Assembly: GCF_024054535.1 (NCBI RefSeq)
Contig: NZ_JAMXLV010000024.1
Coordinates: forward strand, 62,001-126,000
Direction of reading: 5' to 3'
Source of the DNA: Thermococcus alcaliphilus
GTDB lineage: Archaea; Methanobacteriota_B; Thermococci; Thermococcales; Thermococcaceae
Length of the DNA: 64,000 bases
Part shown: piece by piece, positions 26,223 to 35,829 of the stretch
How positions within the stretch are numbered: position 1 is the first letter of the stretch
Layout: every line of letters starts with the position of its first letter
Made by a program: the position numbers and the translations under genes
Notes under the pieces: generated by a model
What the model was told of the DNA's origin: nothing
The model's database searches: none
Seen by the model: the letters and a program-made list of their open reading frames with translations, nothing else

Positions 26223-26996
26223 ATGAGAGTGGGAGTAAACACATACATTGTGCAGGAGATAAGTGGAAAAGGATTTCCCATTGACGAGCTCAAAGTCGAA
26301 GTCTTAGAGCTTAACTTCGATGACACACCAGTATTAACCAAAAAAGGCATCAATTGGGAAATTTTAAAGAAGTTATCTGGTCTTGACGTAGAATTCACCC
26401 TCCATGCACCCACAGTGGATGGAAAGAACATTAATATTGACTTAGGACGCTACAGTAGAATGAATATTATAACAATGAAGAATGTCTTCAAAGTAGCCAA
26501 CAGACTTAATGCAAAAATTGTTGTTTTACATGGAGGTAACATAAAAGAAAGCTACCACCGGGCGTTTATTAATACGCGGAAACAGATAATGGAAATAGCA
26601 AGCATGGCGGAGGATTACGACGTTAGGTTGCTTATTGAAAACCTTACCGATGTAAGCATTGGAACATTTCCACATGAACTGCTTTCTCTTATGGGGAACA
26701 ATGTCTCGATGTGTTTAGATATAGGCCATGCCTTTCTCACAGCAATAAAGTGGGGCCTTCCTCTCGATGAGTTTATTTTACTGTCTCCATACGTAGAAGA
26801 GCTTCACGTTCATGACAACCACGGCAACTTTGATGAACACCTACTCCCGGGAGAGGGAATGATTGGATGGAATTATGTTGAGAAGTTTATTAAAAGTACA
26901 CGCCCAAAATACCTAATTCTTGAAATTAAGCAGTTCTCCAGCATGGAGGCTGTTATCAATGCAATTCAGCGGGTTAAGAAAAATATAAGGGGGTGA
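26223..26996 (+). CDS. TIM-barrel sugar isomerase/AP endonuclease-2 family protein
   Basis: About 257 residues from ATG 26223 with GGTGAT upstream. Pattern of the xylose isomerase-like barrel: FTLHAPTVDG, KIVVLHGGNI, LIENLTD, MCLDIGHAF, EELHVHDNHGNFDEHLLPGEG. Metal ligands E, D, H and E of the family are present (IENL, LDIGH, HVHDNHG, ILEIK). It sits between pstS and pstC with 5 bp to pstC. It may be a phosphorylated-sugar enzyme or DNA repair endonuclease IV-like. The link to phosphate uptake is inferred from position only. Confidence 0.85.
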   Translation: MRVGVNTYIVQEISGKGFPIDELKVEVLELNFDDTPVLTKKGINWEILKKLSGLDVEFTLHAPTVDGKNINIDLGRYSRMNIITMKNVFKVANRLNAKIVVLHGGNIKESYHRAFINTRKQIMEIASMAEDYDVRLLIENLTDVSIGTFPHELLSLMGNNVSMCLDIGHAFLTAIKWGLPLDEFILLSPYVEELHVHDNHGNFDEHLLPGEGMIGWNYVEKFIKSTRPKYLILEIKQFSSMEAVINAIQRVKKNIRG

Positions 26997-27000
26997 TCCA

Positions 27001-27918
27001 ATGAGAATGGATGGATTCAAAGCAATTGCAATAGTGGCAGTTTTTGTTGTGTTTGCTGTTTTTGCAGGGATGCTTGTTATTTACTTCACAAACGCAGTTC
27101 CTGCATTTCACAGATTTGGTATAGATGTCTATCTCAAAAATATCTGGAATGCTGCTGAAGAGCCCTCAAGAGAAGCATATGGAATAGCTGCGGCCATATG
27201 GGGGAGTTTTTACACATCGCTAATTGCTGTGTTAATAGCATTGCCTCTCTCAATATCATACTCAATTTTTGTCGTCGACTATGCGCCAAAGCGATTGAAA
27301 AATGTCATAATTATACTCTCAGACGTTATGGCAGGACTACCAACTATAATTTACGGTATATGGGGAGCTTTTGTGTTGGTTCCTCTTTTGAGAGATTATG
27401 TTATGCAGTTCCTTTATGATCATCTTTCATTTATACCACTCTTCTCTTATCCCCCAATTACCGGCTACAGCTATCTTTCAGCAGGTATCCTTCTTGCCAT
27501 CATGGTTACTCCTTTTGCATCTGCCATAATCAGAGAGGCTTATGAGATGATACCTTATACCTACCGGGAAGCCGCTTATGCGCTTGGGGCAACAAAATAT
27601 GAAGCCACAAAACTTTTAATAGGCTACATAAAGCCTGCCATTCTTTCTGGCTTTATTCTCGCCTTTGGAAGAGCCATTGGAGAAACGGTAGCAGTTTCTC
27701 TTGTAATAGGCAATACGTTTAATCTAACTTGGAAGCTCTTCGCACCAGGATATACAATTTCGTCCTTAATAGCTAACCAGTTTGGAAACGCATTCATCTA
27801 TGAGTATATGACTCCAGTTCTTTATGCCGCCGGACTCGCCCTCTTCATCATAGGTCTCGGAATCAACATTATCGGATTAAGATTCATAAGGAGGTGGGAG
27901 GAGAATGTCAAGCTCTAA
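27001..27918 (+). CDS. pstC: phosphate ABC transporter permease PstC
   Basis: 305 residues with six membrane helices. The coupling loop that docks PstB is YREAAYALGATKYEATKLLIGYIKPAILSGFILAFGRAIGETVAVSLVIG. The N-terminal helix GFKAIAIVAVFVVFAVFAGMLVIYF is typical of PstC. Heterodimer with PstA. Overlaps pstA by 14 bp. Confidence 0.94.
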   Translation: MRMDGFKAIAIVAVFVVFAVFAGMLVIYFTNAVPAFHRFGIDVYLKNIWNAAEEPSREAYGIAAAIWGSFYTSLIAVLIALPLSISYSIFVVDYAPKRLKNVIIILSDVMAGLPTIIYGIWGAFVLVPLLRDYVMQFLYDHLSFIPLFSYPPITGYSYLSAGILLAIMVTPFASAIIREAYEMIPYTYREAAYALGATKYEATKLLIGYIKPAILSGFILAFGRAIGETVAVSLVIGNTFNLTWKLFAPGYTISSLIANQFGNAFIYEYMTPVLYAAGLALFIIGLGINIIGLRFIRRWEENVKL

Positions 27919-28738
27919 AGTGAGAAAACAGAAAGAGAGGATTTTCTTAATAGGAATAGGAAGCCTCACATTCCTCGCACTACTTCCTCTCTTTCACATA
28001 ATAGCTACAGTCTTTAGGAATGGATTACCTGTTATTATCAAGGAGGGTCTAAACTTCCTTACTGGAACATTTTCTAATGGTGGGATTGGGCCAGCGATTA
28101 TAGGAACATTCACACTAACATTCCTCGCTTCCCTGTTGGGACTTCCAATAGCCTTTCTGGTTGGCCTCTATGCCTATGAATTCCCAAGAAGCACAATAGG
28201 TAGATGGACAAAGATGCTCCTCCAGATAATGATTGAGTTTCCAACAATATTAGTTGGAGTTTTCGTTATGCAGGTTCTTGTCGTACCAATGGGAACTTAC
28301 TCGGCATTTGCTGGTGCCTTGGCCTTAGCAATAATTTTAATGCCCTATGTTGCTATCTATACTCACGAAGCGATGCGTGAGATTCCTTTCACTTATCGTG
28401 AAGCAGGATACTCTCTCGGGCTCACAAGAATCAAGGTACTCCTCAAGATTCTGGCACCAATGGCAAAGCGTGGAATTTTTACAGGGGTTCTAATAGGTGT
28501 TGCCAAAGTCGCAGGAGAGACTGCGCCATTACTATTCACTGCGGGTGGCCTCTATGAGAGTTATCCATCCTCAGTAACCAAGCCCATTGGCTCAATATCT
28601 CTCCTCATATACCAGCTTGTTCAGAGTCCAAGTCCAGCAGATCATGAAATGGCCTGGGGAGCCTCTTTAATCCTGCTTATTGTTTTCCTTGGAATATTCA
28701 TCCCAATAAGACTTAGCTTAAAGGAGGTGAAACTATGA
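27905..28738 (+). CDS. pstA: phosphate ABC transporter permease PstA
   Basis: 277 residues with six membrane helices; coupling loop [51 protein letters not shown] matches PstA. Forms the channel with PstC. GGAGG in the 3' end of pstC serves as ribosome site. Overlaps pstB by 4 bp. Confidence 0.94.
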   Translation: MSSSKVRKQKERIFLIGIGSLTFLALLPLFHIIATVFRNGLPVIIKEGLNFLTGTFSNGGIGPAIIGTFTLTFLASLLGLPIAFLVGLYAYEFPRSTIGRWTKMLLQIMIEFPTILVGVFVMQVLVVPMGTYSAFAGALALAIILMPYVAIYTHEAMREIPFTYREAGYSLGLTRIKVLLKILAPMAKRGIFTGVLIGVAKVAGETAPLLFTAGGLYESYPSSVTKPIGSISLLIYQLVQSPSPADHEMAWGASLILLIVFLGIFIPIRLSLKEVKL

Positions 28739-29496
28739 GGTTTGCTATAGAAACGGTTAACCTTCATATCTACTATGGCCCTAACCATGTGATAAAGGGA
28801 GTAAATCTCCAAATTCCAGAGAAGGGTGTTTTTGCCCTAATGGGTCCCAGTGGATGTGGAAAATCAACTATGCTGAGAACATTCAATAGGCTTATAGAAC
28901 TTAACGAAGAGGCTAGGATTGAGGGAGAAGTGAAGCTCTTCGGGAAGAATATTTATTCCTCTGATGTCGATCCTATAGAGGTCAGAAAGCAGGTTGGTAT
29001 GGTATTTCAGTATCCAAATCCATTTCCCCACCTCACTATATATGATAACGTTGCAATAGGGTTGAAACTAAATAGGCTTGTATCCTCAAAAGAAGAGATG
29101 GATAAGAGAGTGGAATGGGCTCTAAAGAAAGCCGCACTTTGGGATGAAGTAAAAGACAGACTAAAGGATTATCCTTCAAGCCTTTCTGGAGGACAAAGGC
29201 AGAGATTGGTAATAGCAAGGGCATTAGCTATGAAACCAAAAATACTTCTAATGGATGAACCTACTGCCAACATTGATCCAGTGGGAACATCAAAGATAGA
29301 AGAACTGCTTTTTGAACTCAGAAAAGATTATACAATCGTTTTAGTTACACATTCACCCGCTCAAGCTGCTAGAATTAGTAATTACGTAGGGTTCTTGTAT
29401 TTGGGTGAATTGATAGAAGTAGGACCAACAAGGAAGGTGTTTGAAAACCCAGAGCATGAGCTAACTGAGCAGTATGTTACGGGGGTGTTGGGATGA
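28735..29496 (+). CDS. pstB: phosphate ABC transporter ATPase
   Basis: 253 residues. Walker [10 protein letters not shown] (about 37-45), Q-loop [10 protein letters not shown], signature LSGGQRQRL, Walker [14 protein letters not shown], switch His in [12 protein letters not shown]. The ending [21 protein letters not shown] is typical of PstB. Drives uptake by ATP hydrolysis on the inner side of the membrane. Overlaps phoU by 4 bp. Confidence 0.96.
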   Translation: MRFAIETVNLHIYYGPNHVIKGVNLQIPEKGVFALMGPSGCGKSTMLRTFNRLIELNEEARIEGEVKLFGKNIYSSDVDPIEVRKQVGMVFQYPNPFPHLTIYDNVAIGLKLNRLVSSKEEMDKRVEWALKKAALWDEVKDRLKDYPSSLSGGQRQRLVIARALAMKPKILLMDEPTANIDPVGTSKIEELLFELRKDYTIVLVTHSPAQAARISNYVGFLYLGELIEVGPTRKVFENPEHELTEQYVTGVLG

Positions 29497-30095
29497 GAAA
29501 GCTCTTAGAGTTGGGGCTAAAACAGATGGAAAAACTTCTTCAAGAAATGGGAGAAACAACAATAGAATGTGCCAATTCTATTGAGAAAATTTTAGATGGA
29601 GAATGGGACAACATAGAAGACAAATCAAGCAAGTTACACATTTTGAGAGAAGAAATAATAGATATAGCCACAGAGCTTCTCGTACGATACCAACCGGTGG
29701 CTTCTGATCTTAGGTACATACAGGCATCTATAGATGTAAGTTACGACCTTTACAGAATTTCAAGATATGCAATGGAGATAGAGAGGACAATAAAAATAAC
29801 AAATCCTAATTGTGAGTTCCGAGATGTTAAGAATGCTCTCAAAACCGTTAATGAGATGATTAAAACAGCCGTGGAAGCGTTTTTGTCCAAAGATGAGCTC
29901 TTGGTAGGAAAGCTCATAGAGATGGATACAAAAATAGACAGAATGTACATAGACTCAATAAAGGCACTAAAGGAACAACCAGATCTTTGCAAAGCAGTTG
30001 AGGCTCTGATAATCAGGCACTTAGAAAGAATAAGTGACCACGCCAAATATATTGGTGGGGCAACTATCTATGTAAAAAATGGAAAGAGGATTTAA
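29493..30095 (+). CDS. phoU: PhoU-family phosphate regulator
   Basis: 200 residues, all helical. Two PhoU three-helix bundles with metal-binding E/D pattern: [42 protein letters not shown] and [15 protein letters not shown]...[27 protein letters not shown]. PhoU restrains the Pst transporter when phosphate is enough. Last gene of the operon; a T-rich stretch follows. Confidence 0.94.
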   Translation: MRKLLELGLKQMEKLLQEMGETTIECANSIEKILDGEWDNIEDKSSKLHILREEIIDIATELLVRYQPVASDLRYIQASIDVSYDLYRISRYAMEIERTIKITNPNCEFRDVKNALKTVNEMIKTAVEAFLSKDELLVGKLIEMDTKIDRMYIDSIKALKEQPDLCKAVEALIIRHLERISDHAKYIGGATIYVKNGKRI

Positions 30096-30114
30096 TTTAC
30101 TCTTTTTATTTTAA
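30096..30114. terminator. T/A-rich stop between converging genes
   Basis: TTTACTCTTTTTATTTTAAC separates phoU from the converging FAH-family gene. It is T-rich on the plus strand and can end the pst transcript. Confidence 0.35.
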
Positions 30115-30792
30115 CTAACACAGAATACTTCTCTCAGCAAGCACCTCCTCCCTCAAAGTTCCAATTCCCTCTATCCACGCCTCAACAACATCGCCATGTC
30201 TCAGAGGTCCAACGCCTTCAGGGGTTCCAGTTGCAATTATATCGCCTTTCTCAAGGGTCATTATACTTGAAACGTACTCTATTATCTCATCTATCTTGAA
30301 TATCATCTTGCTCGTCCTTGAGAGCTGCCTTATTTCGCCGTTAACCTTGAGGCCAATTTCAAGGTCGTCAACGTTTATTTCCCTCTTATCAACTATTCTT
30401 GGCCCTATAGGCGCAAATGTATCAAATCCCTTTGCCACAGTCCATGGAAGACCTTTTTTCTTTGCTTCCCACTGGAGATCTCGGGCGGTTATATCCATTA
30501 AGATGGTATAGCCAAGAACGTAGTCCATGGCTTTCGCCTTTGGAATGTTCTTACCTCTCTTTCCAATTATCACAGCAAGCTCTACTTCGTGATCAACGTG
30601 ATTACTCTTTCTCGGCAAGATTATCGTTTGACCGGGCCCTATAAGTGCGGAAGGAGGTTTTAAGAAGATTACCGGTTCTTCGGGAACTTCGTGCCCAAGT
30701 TCCCTTGCATGTTCAGCGTAATTTCTTCCAAGACAGATTATTTTGCTCGGCTTAACCTCGTAAAAGCCATCTCTAAAGGGTAAACGAATCAT
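30115..30792 (-). CDS. fumarylacetoacetate hydrolase family protein
   Basis: 225 residues, single FAH domain: KIICLGRNYAEHARELGHEVPEEPVIFLKPPSALIGPG, metal ligands in DHEVELAVIIGK (E-x-E), ARDLQWEAKKKGLPWTVAKGFDTFAPIGP, and ending GDIIATGTPEGVGPLRHGDVVE. The family acts on 3-oxo or acylpyruvate acids, or as oxaloacetate decarboxylase/tautomerase. Exact substrate unknown. GGTGATC upstream of the ATG. Confidence 0.92.
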   Translation of the reverse strand: MIRLPFRDGFYEVKPSKIICLGRNYAEHARELGHEVPEEPVIFLKPPSALIGPGQTIILPRKSNHVDHEVELAVIIGKRGKNIPKAKAMDYVLGYTILMDITARDLQWEAKKKGLPWTVAKGFDTFAPIGPRIVDKREINVDDLEIGLKVNGEIRQLSRTSKMIFKIDEIIEYVSSIMTLEKGDIIATGTPEGVGPLRHGDVVEAWIEGIGTLREEVLAERSILC

Positions 30793-30876
30793 GTGATCAC
30801 CAAGTAAAATTACAATTTTGGAGCTTATAAACTCTGAGGATATAGAACGCTAACCAAAAATTTGAAGAATTGGGAG

Positions 30877-32028
30877 CTATCTCCTCAAAGGCTCCGGAAT
30901 GGCTTTGTCCCATTGCTCTCTTGCCAGTTCTCCAGTGTACTTGAACTTCTCAACAAGCTTTTTAGCCTCTTCCCTCTTCTTCTGGTGTTCTCTCAAGAAG
31001 TTTTGGACCTTTTCTATGAGATAGCGCTTGCATTGGCCGCATAAGAGTTCTCCATTCTTGCATGCGTGATATCTCTCAACTAGGGCTTTGTCATCAGGTT
31101 CAAAGAATATTTCGAGCCATTTGAACACAACACACTTATCCGGCTCTCCCCCAAGCTCCCTCTGCTCCTTTGCTGTAGCTCTTCCTCCTGTGAGTGCGTA
31201 TTTCCATATTTTTCTACCAGCTTCTTCAGGATCATCTGTTAGGTAAATAGCAGTTTCTGGCTTTGAGGCGCTCATTTTACCTCCAAGACCCATCAAACCT
31301 GGAACGAACTTTGAGTGCAAGGCAGCTGCTTTGTAATATCCCAAACTCTCGGCAAAATCCCTCTGTATTCTCCAGTAGGGATCTTGGTCTATAGCTGCAG
31401 GAATAAGGGAACGTTTTTTCTCAAAGAAAGTAGGCGCAGCTTGGATTGCCGGGTAGAATATCATTCCGATTTTGCTCTGATCGTTAAACCCAAAAACGGC
31501 TTTTGCCATTGAATAGGTGACTTTCTTTGCTATTGGAATCGCCATCTCGTAGATTTTGGTGAACTCACTATCCTGAAAGATGAACGTCTTATCCGGGTCA
31601 AAGCCTACTGCAATTATGTCGAGGATGTTTTCATATGCCCACCTTTTGGTGTCGTCGAAGGTTAAATTTGGTTTGAAGAGGAACTTTTCATCATCCGTTA
31701 TTTGAATATACAGGTTAACTCCAAAATTCTCCTGGAGCCATTTTGTCGCAAAGAACGGAATTATATGGCCTATATGCATTGGCCCGCTGGGCCCTCTTCC
31801 GGTGTAAAGGAAAAAGCCTCTGCCCTCTTCGTAGTCTTTAAGAACCAAGTCATAGTCCCTATGGGAGAAGAAAAACTTCCTCTTAAAGTACATTGGAAGC
31901 TCGCTTTTGGTAAGTTCTTTGGTCTTTTCAAGCAACTCTTCGGTAAGTGGCGTCGTTCCGAATTCCTTGATAAGCTTGTCGTAGTCTACTACACCCTTCA
32001 CTTCCCATGGAGTTACTTCAAATTCCAT
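30877..32028 (-). CDS. trpS: tryptophanyl-tRNA synthetase
   Basis: About 383 residues from ATG 32028 with GGAGGTG 7 nt upstream. Class I motifs: MHIGHI (HIGH) and GGKMSASKP (KMSKS). The archaeal/eukaryal type is shown by the N-terminal extension (VTPWEVKGVVDYDKLIKEFGTTPLT) and the C-terminal Cys pair (CGQCKRYL). Charges tRNA-Trp with tryptophan. Single gene with own promoter; no paralogue in the window. Confidence 0.97.
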   Translation of the reverse strand: MEFEVTPWEVKGVVDYDKLIKEFGTTPLTEELLEKTKELTKSELPMYFKRKFFFSHRDYDLVLKDYEEGRGFFLYTGRGPSGPMHIGHIIPFFATKWLQENFGVNLYIQITDDEKFLFKPNLTFDDTKRWAYENILDIIAVGFDPDKTFIFQDSEFTKIYEMAIPIAKKVTYSMAKAVFGFNDQSKIGMIFYPAIQAAPTFFEKKRSLIPAAIDQDPYWRIQRDFAESLGYYKAAALHSKFVPGLMGLGGKMSASKPETAIYLTDDPEEAGRKIWKYALTGGRATAKEQRELGGEPDKCVVFKWLEIFFEPDDKALVERYHACKNGELLCGQCKRYLIEKVQNFLREHQKKREEAKKLVEKFKYTGELAREQWDKAIPEPLRR

Positions 32029-32031
32029 CCA

Positions 32032-32318
32032 GAACACCTCCAAAGATTAAACTAGCCAAAAAAGGACTAAAGTTACTGTCACCAAAGCCAAAAGCAATCA
32101 CCGTGCATGGTTTAAAAGTGGAAAATAAAAATATAAAGTTTTCCATGCGGTTCACGATACCGTCAGGACAAGACCTATTTTTCTGTACTGAATTTGGTGA
32201 ACATCTCGGTGATGCTACTAAATTGCTTCAGGAGATGGTGTCACAATTATCCTCTACAATTACAATATTCAGTAAATCTTCTGATGTTCCCTCTTCCCAA
32301 GTAGAAAAAGATTTTTAG
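32032..32318 (+). CDS. possible small protein, opposite and between trpS and solenoid gene
   Basis: An open frame of about 95 codons on the plus strand reads like protein in its second half (FTIPSGQDLFFCTEFGEHLGDATKLLQEMVSQLSS), with plausible codon use. There is no convincing start or ribosome site; GTG 32103 and ATG 32146 are candidates. The end overlaps the converging 355-residue gene by 50 bp. It may be a decayed gene or a chance frame. No family recognised. Confidence 0.25.
32105..32148. repeat. inverted repeat upstream of trpS
   Basis: GCATGG (32105-32110) pairs with CCATGC (32143-32148), and inside these TGGAAAA (32119-32125) pairs with TTTTCCA (32139-32145) around an AT-rich centre with AAATATAAAG. 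The two pairings are alternatives. Could be an operator or the promoter core of the small plus-strand frame. Confidence 0.35.
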
Positions 32319-33336
32319 AAAGTTTTAGTAGGTCACTTGAGTTTCTTTTTTTCGCCTCTTCAAGGAGCTCAAAGGCCAAAAATTTCAGAAGCCTTCCTAG
32401 TTTGTAAGGGGTTGTATCCTTAAAAAACTCCCTTAGAAACTTTTCATCAATCCCGTCAATTAGCAAAATTGAATATGCAATGCTTAATTTGAGTGCCGGG
32501 TTAAAGATTCTAAAGGCGTATTTCTTTGCTTTCTCAATGTCGTTTCTCTTTAAATAAAATTTTACAAGCTCAGCTGCTAAATAGTCTGCACATTCTAGTC
32601 TCTCTAAAATCTCCTTTGCTTTTTCGATATCCCCACGATCAATGTAAGTTATACCAATTTCCTCTAAAAGGTAAGAAGCACAAGCATCTTCAACTCCTTT
32701 AGCAAGTTTTTCTGCCTCATGAAGTTGGCCAGTAAGAATTAGCCTCTCAATGTAATTGGAAATGTGCTTTAAATCTTGATCTTCTTTTTTCTTTAATTTA
32801 GCTTTCTTGCGTTTTTTAAAATTCTCAAAGACAAAAATTTGTAATTTTGTCTCCCCCTTTATTCTATGTATCTCTGTACCAATAAAAAACCTTCCGTCTT
32901 TATACCTAATATTCCCAGGGAGAGGCATTAAATATTGAAGCTCCTCCTCCCCAAGATTAAATTCGCTTAATTTAACTTCTTTTGCACTACTCTCCATTAT
33001 TGCTTTCGCAAGTGCGTTGCTTATTCCTCTAAACGCTTTTTTTCTAAAGTAATCGTTATTTATTAACTTTGCAGCTTCTACTGCCTCTTTAAACTTCCTT
33101 ACCTTTGCAAGTTCGTATGAAAGAAACAACAGAGTCTCACTTTTTAATGTCTCTATTTCTATTTTCTTTGCAATTTTTATGGCTCTTTTAGGATCCTTGA
33201 TAACAAGGCTCTCAGCAACCCATTTGAATGCGTATCCCCTCCAGTAGGGGTCAGATATCTGCTCTGCAAGAGCATGGGCTTCTTCTATTTGCTTATGAGC
33301 CAGTAACTTTCTGATTTGTAGGAGTACCTCCTTCAT
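32269..33336 (-). CDS. alpha-solenoid (TPR-like) repeat protein
   Basis: 355 residues of repeated helix pairs: IEEAHALAEQISDPYWRGYAFKWVAESLV, PKRAIKIAKKIE...KSETLLFLSYELAKV, KEAVEAAKLINNDYFRKKAFRGISNALAK. A charged insert (KLKKKEDQDLKHISNY) breaks the series at about 190. Relatives are Thermococcales-specific, and a shorter one is encoded at 54443-54913. Probable scaffold. No enzyme motif. Confidence 0.85.
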   Translation of the reverse strand: MKEVLLQIRKLLAHKQIEEAHALAEQISDPYWRGYAFKWVAESLVIKDPKRAIKIAKKIEIETLKSETLLFLSYELAKVRKFKEAVEAAKLINNDYFRKKAFRGISNALAKAIMESSAKEVKLSEFNLGEEELQYLMPLPGNIRYKDGRFFIGTEIHRIKGETKLQIFVFENFKKRKKAKLKKKEDQDLKHISNYIERLILTGQLHEAEKLAKGVEDACASYLLEEIGITYIDRGDIEKAKEILERLECADYLAAELVKFYLKRNDIEKAKKYAFRIFNPALKLSIAYSILLIDGIDEKFLREFFKDTTPYKLGRLLKFLAFELLEEAKKRNSSDLLKLSKNLFLLGKREHQKIY

Positions 33337-33380
33337 AAAACTCTCCTCAAGAATATATAAGGTTAAAAACGTTAAAAAGT

Positions 33381-34766
33381 TTACATAATCTCCCAGAGAT
33401 ACTGCCCATATTTAACCAAGGCATATACTGCGTCAACACCATCCTCAACGGTTTCAAAAACCGGCACTCCCGTTTTTTCTATCCTTCTTGCCATCTTCTC
33501 CGGGAACTCACCACCGGGGGCAATAAAGACTATTGGCTTACCATACTTCTGCATTTCACCAACTTTTTCCACGATGCCTTCATCCAAAGCCGGGCTCTGG
33601 AAGAGTGCTATTACAACGAGAACATCAACGTTCTCATCCTCCAAAGCATAGCGCATGGCAATTTCATACCTGCTAGAGGGGGCATCCCCAATTATGTCAA
33701 TGGGATTCTTGTAGCTCATATGCTCAGGGAGTTTCCCTTCCTCTATTGCCCTGGCGAATTTTTCTTTGGTCTCTTCGCTAAGCTCGGCCATTTTTAATCC
33801 TGCCTCAAGAACTCCATCACTCATCATTACCCCAGCTCCGCCACCGTTTGTAACTATTGCAATCCTATCCCCCTTTGCTGGCTTCTGCATTGCTAGTGCC
33901 TTTGCGTAGTTAAACAGTTGCCTCATGCTCCTCGCTTCTAAAACGCCAGTCTGCTCAAAAGCGGCTTTATAAATGGCATAGCTTCCCGCCAAGCTTCCGG
34001 TATGGGATGCTGCGGCTTTGGCTCCGGCTTCCGTTCTCCCGCTCTTAAGAATCACAACGGGCTTCTTTTTTGTTGCATCTCTAGCAGCTTTTAGGAACTT
34101 CCGGCCATCCTTAACTCCCTCAAGATACGCCGTAATGACCTTAGTGGCATCATCATCCTTCAAATACTCCATGAAGTCGCTCTCATCAAGGTCTGCCATA
34201 TTTCCTAGGCTTATGAATTTACTCATTCCTACCTCATGCCTCGCAGCCCAGTCGAGAATAGCGGCTCCAAAGGCACCACTCTGGCTCATGAACGCTATTC
34301 CACCAAATCCTGGTCTAGCCTGCCGCTCCGGAGGATTAAAAGTACAATCGAACCCATTTTCAATGTTTGTAATTCCTAGACAGTTTGGCCCAACAACTCT
34401 TATGCCCCATCTTCTTGCCACTTCAACGAGCTTCTCCTCAAGTTCTACATTTCCGGCTTCTTTAAAGCCTGCAGAAATAACAACGGCTCCTTTTACTCCC
34501 TTTTGACCACATTCCTCAAGCACCTGAGGCACGAACTTTCCAGGAATCGCTATAACAGCTACATCAACTTCTTCGGGTATCTCCAAAACGCTCTTATACG
34601 CTTTAAGCCCCATGACTTCGGTTTCTTTAACGTTTACTGGATAAATCTTGCCCTTGAAACCAAAGTTTATGAGGTTTTTCATTATAGCGTTCCCAATTTT
34701 TCCCTCTTTGTTCGATGCTCCAATGACAGCGACACTTTTTGGATAGAACAGGAAGTCCAAATTCAT
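33381..34766 (-). CDS. acdA: ADP-forming acyl-CoA synthetase alpha subunit
   Basis: 461 residues: CoA-binding domain (YPKSVAVIGASNKEGKIGNAIMKNL), succinyl-CoA ligase-like domains with GPNCLGITN and SQSGAFGAAILDWA, and the phosphohistidine in AAASHTGSLAGS. In Thermococcales it works with a separate beta subunit to turn acetyl-CoA and other acyl-CoAs into acid plus ATP, the main energy step of peptide and sugar fermentation. Which isozyme (I, II or later) cannot be decided. GGAGGGG precedes the ATG; TATA AATTTTATAAATG near 34820-34832. Confidence 0.94.
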   Translation of the reverse strand: MNLDFLFYPKSVAVIGASNKEGKIGNAIMKNLINFGFKGKIYPVNVKETEVMGLKAYKSVLEIPEEVDVAVIAIPGKFVPQVLEECGQKGVKGAVVISAGFKEAGNVELEEKLVEVARRWGIRVVGPNCLGITNIENGFDCTFNPPERQARPGFGGIAFMSQSGAFGAAILDWAARHEVGMSKFISLGNMADLDESDFMEYLKDDDATKVITAYLEGVKDGRKFLKAARDATKKKPVVILKSGRTEAGAKAAASHTGSLAGSYAIYKAAFEQTGVLEARSMRQLFNYAKALAMQKPAKGDRIAIVTNGGGAGVMMSDGVLEAGLKMAELSEETKEKFARAIEEGKLPEHMSYKNPIDIIGDAPSSRYEIAMRYALEDENVDVLVVIALFQSPALDEGIVEKVGEMQKYGKPIVFIAPGGEFPEKMARRIEKTGVPVFETVEDGVDAVYALVKYGQYLWEIM

Positions 34767-34904
34767 ACCATCCCCTCCACAATAATGATCATGCTTGTTG
34801 TTCGATGTGGGGATTTTACATTTATAAAATTTTCCAGGTTTAGGGAAAAGGTTATATGCTGGAACGCTTAAATTTTTGTTAGAACGTTAAAATTGGTGGG
34901 AGCG

Positions 34905-35486
34905 ATGAAAAAGAAGGTTAAACTAATCACAGACCCAGAAGTAATAAAGTTAATGCTAGAAGATACGAGAAGGCAGATATTGAGATTGCTCAGAAACAGG
35001 GAGATGACGATTTCACAGCTTAGTGAAATTCTTGGAAAAACACCACAGACAATCTATCACCACATCGAAAAGCTAAAGGAAGCCGGTCTAGTGGAGGTAA
35101 AAAGAACCGAAATGAAAGGAAACTTGGTGGAAAAATACTACGGAAGGACTGCGGATGTATTTTACATAAACCTCTACCTCGGAGATGAGGAGCTTAGGTA
35201 TCTGGCCAGATCAAGGTTAAAGACAAAGCTCGATGTTTTCAAAGCCCTCGGGTATGAGTTCGATGAGGAGGAACTCTTAAACATAATGGACAAACTCTTG
35301 GAGAAGGAGCATTCGTACACAGCGAAAATTTCTGCAGAAATAGAGGAAAAGGAAGAAGCTCTCAAGGAATTTTCAAATGAGGACATAATCCATGCCATTG
35401 ATTGGCTTACCATGGCAGAGCTTGGAAGGGATGAGGAGGCAATAGAGCTCTTGAGAAAGCTTGGAGAAATACTTAAAAAGGAGTAA
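34905..35486 (+). CDS. ArsR-like winged-helix regulator
   Basis: About 193 residues from ATG 34905 (GGTGGG upstream). N-terminal winged helix: VIKLMLEDTRRQILRLLRNREMTISQLSEILGKTPQTIYHHIEKLKEAGLVEVKRTE. The C-terminal half is helical and acidic and may sense a ligand or make dimers. It forms a cluster with a DUF211 gene and a second HTH of the same type. AACGCTTAAAATT-like sites repeat twice (34864 and 34884) before the start and may be its own operator. Confidence 0.9.
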   Translation: MKKKVKLITDPEVIKLMLEDTRRQILRLLRNREMTISQLSEILGKTPQTIYHHIEKLKEAGLVEVKRTEMKGNLVEKYYGRTADVFYINLYLGDEELRYLARSRLKTKLDVFKALGYEFDEEELLNIMDKLLEKEHSYTAKISAEIEEKEEALKEFSNEDIIHAIDWLTMAELGRDEEAIELLRKLGEILKKE

Positions 35487-35510
35487 ATTCAAATGGAAAC
35501 GGGATAGAAA

Positions 35511-35816
35511 ATGGCAAAAGGCATTAGACTTCTCGTGTTAGATGTGCTTAAACCTCACCAGCCCATGGTTACTGAACTGGCTTTGGGGTTGAGTGAGCTG
35601 AAGGGAGTAGATGGTGTTAATATTACCCTCGTGGAGATAGATAAAGAAACGGAAAACGTAAAGATAACCATCGTCGGAGATAATTTGGATTATGAAGAGA
35701 TTGTAAGAACTATAGAAGAGTTTGGTGGGGTCGTGCACAGCATTGATATGGTTGCTGCAGGAAAGAAGATTATTGAGGAAAGCGAGACCCCCCAAGATAG
35801 GCTAGAAGAATTTTAA
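35511..35816 (+). CDS. DUF211 family protein
   Basis: 101 residues of a ferredoxin-like fold: GIRLLVLDVLKPHQPMVTELALGLSELKGVDGVNITLVEIDKETENVKITIVGD. Known as DUF211, common in archaea; some form metal-binding rings. Function is unsettled. It lies between two paralogous winged-helix genes, 24 bp and 13 bp away, so the three are probably one operon. Confidence 0.9.
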   Translation: MAKGIRLLVLDVLKPHQPMVTELALGLSELKGVDGVNITLVEIDKETENVKITIVGDNLDYEEIVRTIEEFGGVVHSIDMVAAGKKIIEESETPQDRLEEF

Positions 35817-35829
35817 GAGTAGAGGATTT

